The position numbers and the translations under genes are program-made. Under the pieces are notes generated by a model, which worked only from the letters and a program-made list of their open reading frames with translations, searched no databases and had not been told where the DNA came from. This document shows positions 59,761 to 64,000 of a stretch of 64,000 nucleotides of DNA, piece by piece. Each line of letters starts with the position of its first letter. Position 1 is the stretch's first letter. Source of the stretch: Eurosta solidaginis (Eukaryota; Arthropoda; Insecta; Diptera; Tephritidae); assembly GCF_040869045.1 (NCBI RefSeq), contig NC_090321.1:88704603-88768602 (forward strand), written 5' to 3'.

Positions 59761-59939
59761 CGACAATACGCCGATTACAGATCGATATCATTCCGATAAG
59801 AAATCGATACGCTTTCGATAATTTTCCTACTACAAATCGATAAATTATTGATAAAAAATGGATAGCCATTTATAATAAATCGAAAACATGCCGATTCCGA
59901 ACTTATAAAACTTCAATAAGAAATAGATAACTTCAATCG
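59761..59939. repeat. Degenerate 22 bp minisatellite rich in ATCGAT
   Basis: Units beginning CGA/CGATA at 59761, 59783, 59805, 59838, 59860, 59881 and 59903 give spacings of 22, 22, 33, 22, 21 and 22 bp. The recurrent core is AAATCGATA...CCGAT. TATCGAT-type words resemble the DRE element of Drosophila promoters, but no promoter context is visible. Confidence 0.65.
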
Positions 59940-60426
59940 TTTGGGATATTGTACAGTTACGGGTGTTTAGAATCTTCGTCAGTATACCTCTCGCGATTGG
60001 ACTCATATCTGGTAGTATAACATATTTGGTTGAAATTGAAAATAGTAGGTATTGATCCTTTTTAGTAATTTTAGTGCGCTGCATGAAAGCTTACACGACG
60101 TGTATCTTTGCGCTTCTTCTGAATAATAAAAAAAAACATTTAATAAAAAATTTATAGTACATGCACTAAAAAAGCGTGTTTCTTTCATCGATAAAACGAT
60201 CGTAAGTGACGTCCTAGAAAACAGCAACCAGACTTCGCTTGTTTATCATAGAATAAATAACATAGCCAAGTTTTCTACATTTCAGCCCTTTTTGAACTCA
60301 GTCTTTCAAAATTCTTAATTATCTCTTTTCGAATGCTTTATGGAGTCAAAAATTTAGTCGGTTTTGCTCGGTGTTAAAAAATAAAAAAAAAAAAACAATT
60401 ATTTTCCATAATCTGACGATGTTCAA

Positions 60427-61137
60427 TTGTATACGTGCTATCCTGTCGATTGTAGGAGTTCATGTATAAGTAATTTGAATTATGACCTTAGTAAAATAGG
60501 TGTATGGGCTTCTGTGAACGGCTTATGTCTAAATCCTAGGAAGGCGAAGTGTATTGTCATCCACAGAAAGCCGCTAGCTACAAATGGCTTAGACAATACT
60601 ATGTTCGAAAATTCTTTTATAGAATATGTTGACACGGTTTTTAACAAAACATTGACCTGGAAATACCATATCTTTAGTACTGTAGGAAAAGTGTACGGTA
60701 TGCTCCGTACACTGCGGTTGACACAGTATTTCACTCCGCTACATCCGCGACAACTTTTATCCAAAGCGTACTTAATGCCTACGCTCCTCCACGGCTGTGA
60801 GATTTTTTCTAACTGTGACGCTGTGATTAAAAAGAAGCTTAATGTTGCCTACAATTATATTGCTAGATACGTTAGTGGGCTGAATAGACTCGATCGCGTT
60901 TCCTGTTATTCTGAAAAGTTGCTAGACATTTCTTTTGACAACCTGTTAAAGGTTAGAACACTTATTATCTTACATAAGATAATCTACATGAAAAAACCTT
61001 ATTACCTATACCGAAGTCTTCAGTTTCTTCATTCTACGAGGACAATGGTTCTTGCACATGTAAAATACCGTATTCTAATTTCTGAACGACAATTCTTCGT
61101 TACTTCGATCCGTCTTTGGAACTCACTTTCAGCTTGA
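60427..61137 (+). pseudogene. LINE reverse transcriptase, C-terminal part
   Basis: 236 open codons that match the part of a LINE RT behind the YADD box: WASVNGLCLNPRKAKCIVIH, then KTLTWKYHI...GKVYGMLRTL, LLSKAYLMPTLLHGCEIF, NVAYNYIARYV and a terminal RLWNSL block, ending in TGA at 61135-61137. The palm with the catalytic residues is missing, so this is a 5'-truncated copy. The frame is undisturbed, suggesting a fairly young insertion. The clade is CR1/Jockey-like. Confidence 0.8.
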
Positions 61138-61730
61138 ATAAGACAAATAAGTAATGCACTGCATTTCAAAAAAGATTCAATCCTGTTTTATAACTGACTC
61201 ATTTCTCCTTCTTCAACTGACTCCCTTTACTGATTTCCTATCCGTTTTTCTCGCCTCCTTTCTATCTTCTCTAAGGATAGAGCCTAATAATTTTTACCGT
61301 ACTACCATTGCAAAGCCACCTTTATTCTTATTTCTGTTCTGCGTCCCTAGGCTTAGCTCTGTAAATATATATTGTAATCATAATGTCTTACTTTACAAAT
61401 TATGTATTGTTTGTTAATTACGTTATTGAAATGTTATTGAATTTTCGCTTTTTTTCTCTGTTGCTGTTCTGACTAGCACTATAAATTAAGTTTGCCAAAT
61501 TATTGTGTTAGGAAAAATTTAACAAATACAAAATATAAATACTGTGACAGGATCTTACTGAAAGTATCAGTACCTTTAACAAATTTTGGAAAGAAATATT
61601 TAACAACTCTAAGAACAGCATACGATAACACATGTTTTCGAACCAAATTCTTGTCAGACAATATTATTTTATACAACATTAAGCTTGGTTTTACATTCAG
61701 AGTCACAATTAACATAAACCTCAACCCATA
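61138..61730. other. LINE 3' UTR and spacer
   Basis: Probably the 3' UTR of the preceding LINE in its first part (to about 61480, with ATTGTAATCATAATG-type sequence), then unassigned AT-rich DNA. No obvious tail or target duplication found. Confidence 0.45.
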
Positions 61731-62030
61731 GGAGTGAAATAATGTGTTAGCCATAATGTACGAAGCATCCCATACACTTTACATACTGTACTAAATATGC
61801 GATTATTCCATACTAAGTCAAATACTAAGTCAAGATATACATATTGTATAACTGCGCCGCCCAGTATCATCTTGCCTATGCTTGTGCATATAAGGATTTC
61901 CTGAGAATGAAATGAATTTATATTTGTGGGGAATAACTGATAAACTATTTGAAGATACCCATGCACTTATTTGCGACAAGCCAAAGCTAAGTTCATTAAC
62001 ACAAAAAAATGTATTACTTTTTCTCACTAA
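61731..62030 (-). pseudogene. Second copy of the same LINE RT, opposite strand
   Basis: On the minus strand the blocks ISAWVSSNSLSVIPHKYKFI and IFSTVCKVYGMLRTLWLTHYFTP occur, parallel to the plus-strand copy at 60427 (IGVWASVNGLCLNPRKAKCI and VGKVYGMLRTLRLTQYFTP). It uses two frames and breaks off right after FTP at about 61731. More decayed than the plus-strand copy. Confidence 0.65.
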
Positions 62031-62094
62031 TTTGGAAACGTTTCAACTTGCTACTGCGTGTTTAATTTTATTCGGTTCAAAAAATTGAAATAAA

Positions 62095-62146
62095 TGTAAG
62101 ACGCGATAATCTCCGAAGAGATTTTAGGCCGAGCTTCTCTTCAAAT
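62095..62146 (-). repeat. SINE 3'-end fragment
   Basis: About 50 bp equal to the last part of the tRNA-derived SINE (GAGAAGCTCGGCC...CGGAG, read on the minus strand). No tRNA-like head is attached. Confidence 0.75.
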
Positions 62147-62645
62147 CCGGTTTTGATTTTTTACTCAGTTCTGAATCTGCTTAGCTGGAAAAATCTTAAT
62201 GGCACCACCCATAAGTAAGCTAAGTGCATCAAATGAAATATATCAGTTTTGTGAAATGGATCGGCTCTCATTTTCTGTGAATGCATAGCTCTAATAAGAT
62301 AGAGACTAGAAATTGTGACTGTGGCTTATACTGTAGTCAAACTCGTTTATTTGAACAAAACTTAAATAAATTTAACTTCTTTACTCTTTAATGTAATGCA
62401 GAAATCTAATGAACTTATATTAAATATTACCAACCGAAAAATATATTTAAAATTAATATTGTGCTTGATTGCGCACCTTCGCCCGTGGTTTGATCGATTC
62501 GCTCTTTCTCGTGTATATATTTTTACGAAGCCATTAAGTGCACTTGCATTTGCATTTTTGGTGATTTCTTTTGGTTTGTTCTGAATTCGCACTGAAAACC
62601 TGGCGTTAGTCAGCTCGTAATATGGGGTAAAAAAAACTGAGGTAG
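62147..62645. other. Spacer without recognisable gene
   Basis: No gene recognised. The 117-codon minus-strand ORF at 62362-62715 overlaps the CAA tail of the next LINE and is not supported. Confidence 0.45.
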
Positions 62646-62698
62646 ATGTTGTTGTTGTTGTTGTAGCAATGCTCGCCCCACCTAATAGCCGCGACCGA

Positions 62699-63010
62699 TC
62701 ACAAATTGTCATCAATATCCTCTAACGGGAGTCCAAGGAAACTTGCCGTTTCAACAGGGGTGGACCATAAGGAAAGGGGTGTTAGAGGCGTTGGTTCCAC
62801 ATTACAATTAAAGAGATGGTTGGTATCATGTGGTGACACATTGCAAGCGGGGCATGCATTTTGTATGTCGGGGTTGATTCTGGATAGGTAAGAGTTTAAC
62901 CTGTTACAGTATCCAGAACGAAGTTGAGCAAGAGTGACACGCGTTTCCCTGGGGAGTATGCGTTCCTCTTCCGCGAGTTCTGGATATTTTTCTTCAAGTA
63001 CTGGATTCAC
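62699..63010 (-). pseudogene. Jockey-like ORF2 C-terminal domain
   Basis: Continuation of the RT ORF after the frameshift. It has the conserved block LRSGYCNRLNSYLSRINP and a zinc-binding pattern C-x2-C-x8-H-x3-C (CPACNVSPHDTNHLFNC), which marks the C-terminus of many Jockey-clade ORF2 proteins. It ends with a stop about 30 bp before the tail region. Confidence 0.82.
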
Positions 63011-63999
63011 CGGGCAATTCCCGACATAAAGGTCCGACGCCTGTCTATGGAGTTCACCAAGGACCTGCTTGTGTTTTTCGCTTCATACGGCTGGGTTCTC
63101 AGGTGCCGTATTTCCTCAAAATGCTTACGGAGATGACTCCTTAGGCCCCTAGGCGGTGCTGGTTCGTCAATCAGATGTCTGTTGGGATGCCCAGGTTTCT
63201 GGGTATTCAACAGAAACTGTTTGGTCAGCATCTCATTTCTCTCCCTGATGGGGAATATTCTCGCCTCATTATGCAGATGGTGTTCTGGGGACATAAGAAG
63301 ACAGCCCGTGGCGATTCTGAGAGCAGTATTTTGGCAGGCTTGTAGTTTCTTCCAGTGGGTGGTTTTTAGGCTTGGCGACCATATGGGTGACGCGTAGCAC
63401 GTAATCGGCTGGCTAATTGCTTTGTATGTGGTCAAGAGCGTTTCTTTATCTTTTCCCCAGGTACTGCCAGCAAGGGATTTGAGGATTTTATTACGGCTCT
63501 GAATTCTCGGAACAATTGCGGTTGCGTGCGCACCAAAATGTAGATCCTGATCAAACGTCACACCCAAGATTTTGGGGTGTAGGACAGTCGGTAGCGTAGT
63601 GCCATCGACGTGGATGTTCAATATGGTCGACATTTGGGGCGTCCATATTGTAAATAAGGTCGCGGAAGATTTAGTCGGTGACAATGCCAGGTTTCGCGAG
63701 GCGAAAAAACTGGAGAGATCAGGGAGATAGCCGTTTATTTTATTGCATAGCTCATCGATCTCTGGGCCTGGGCCTGTGGCCATTATTGTGCAGTCATCGG
63801 CGTAGGAAACGATTGTGACTCCTTCCGGTGGTGAAGGTAGCTTAGATATGTAGAAATTAAACAAAAGTGGGGATAGGACACCACCCTGTGGCACCCCTTG
63901 TTTAATTCTCCTTTGTTTTGGTGTTTCGTTTCTGAATTGCACCGATGCCTGCCGATCACCCAGATAATTTGCGGTCCACCTTTTAAGACCTTCCAGGTC
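63007..63999 (-). pseudogene. Jockey-like reverse transcriptase, partial
   Basis: Open from the right window edge (no start visible; an upstream part must lie outside) to a stop at 63007-63009. GVPQGGVLSPLLFNFYISKL is followed by YADD at 63793-63804, then the NLALSPTKSSATLF and LGVTFDQDLHFGAH blocks of the thumb. Its function is target-primed reverse transcription. The stop results from a single-base frameshift near 63010; the protein continues in another frame. Without that change the visible part would be intact. Confidence 0.87.
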
Positions 64000-64000
64000 T

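Larger units (their letters stand above)
62646..64000 (-). mobile_element. Jockey-like LINE, 3' part, 5' side outside window
   Basis: Minus strand. RT frame from the window edge to 63007, C-terminal ORF2 to 62699, a short 3' UTR, and a CTACAACAACAACAACAACA tail (plus-strand 62648-62667). It is the best preserved LINE in the window and the parent family of the truncated copy at 58496-59169. The SINE-like copies at 16617 and 50150 share its tail. Confidence 0.88.

Overview
The window looks like repeat-dense intergenic or pericentromeric DNA from a higher fly. The evidence is the mix of elements: CR1/Jockey/RTE-type LINEs, a mag-like Ty3/Gypsy element, hAT remnants, DINE-1/Helentron-like repeats with central tandem arrays, and 50-60 bp intron-like gaps. 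Several families, including the repeat at 41302-43202 and the tRNA-derived SINE, remind me of tephritid fruit-fly genomes; that attribution is from memory and is not proven here. I see no intact conserved host gene, no rRNA and no functional tRNA.

Layout. 1-1560: a 3' half of a CR1/Jockey-like LINE with one frameshift. 1561-9967: a second, decayed LINE split by a 4977 bp mag-like LTR retrotransposon (3558-8534) with matching 165 bp LTRs, a perfect TAAAC target duplication, an 18-nt tRNA-Ser(GCU) primer site and disabled gag-pol. 9968-10795: a tRNA-derived SINE and DINE-like debris. 10796-35635: the dominant feature, four head-to-tail units of about 5.5-6.6 kb. Each full unit is an AT-rich head, then 4-5 kb of a CpG-rich, roughly 89 bp minisatellite, then a conserved tail. 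The whole array sits inside the tandem-repeat part of a DINE-1-like element that resumes at 35636.

37416-40205 is a TIR-bounded segment containing a small gene-like model with fly-sized introns, whose third intron carries a 37 bp-TIR element that is itself split by a hAT remnant. 40215-46800 holds a hAT remnant, two DINE-like elements sharing one 129 bp central repeat in opposite orientation, and LINE debris. 47237-50570 holds a TIR candidate, a 25 bp micro-retroinsertion, a hammerhead-like motif and a 1316 bp hAT with an 8 bp target duplication, immediately followed by a CAA-tailed SINE.

51344-64000 contains 156 bp tandem repeats, a second full SINE, an RTE remnant with its RT core deleted, a candidate reverse-strand LTR, a 5'-truncated Jockey copy with 14 bp duplications, a 22 bp minisatellite, and a better preserved Jockey-like reverse transcriptase running off the right edge. 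The elements interact mainly by nesting. The Jockey-like LINE and the SINE share a TCGCTACAACAAC tail, which suggests, but does not prove, that the LINE machinery moves the SINE.
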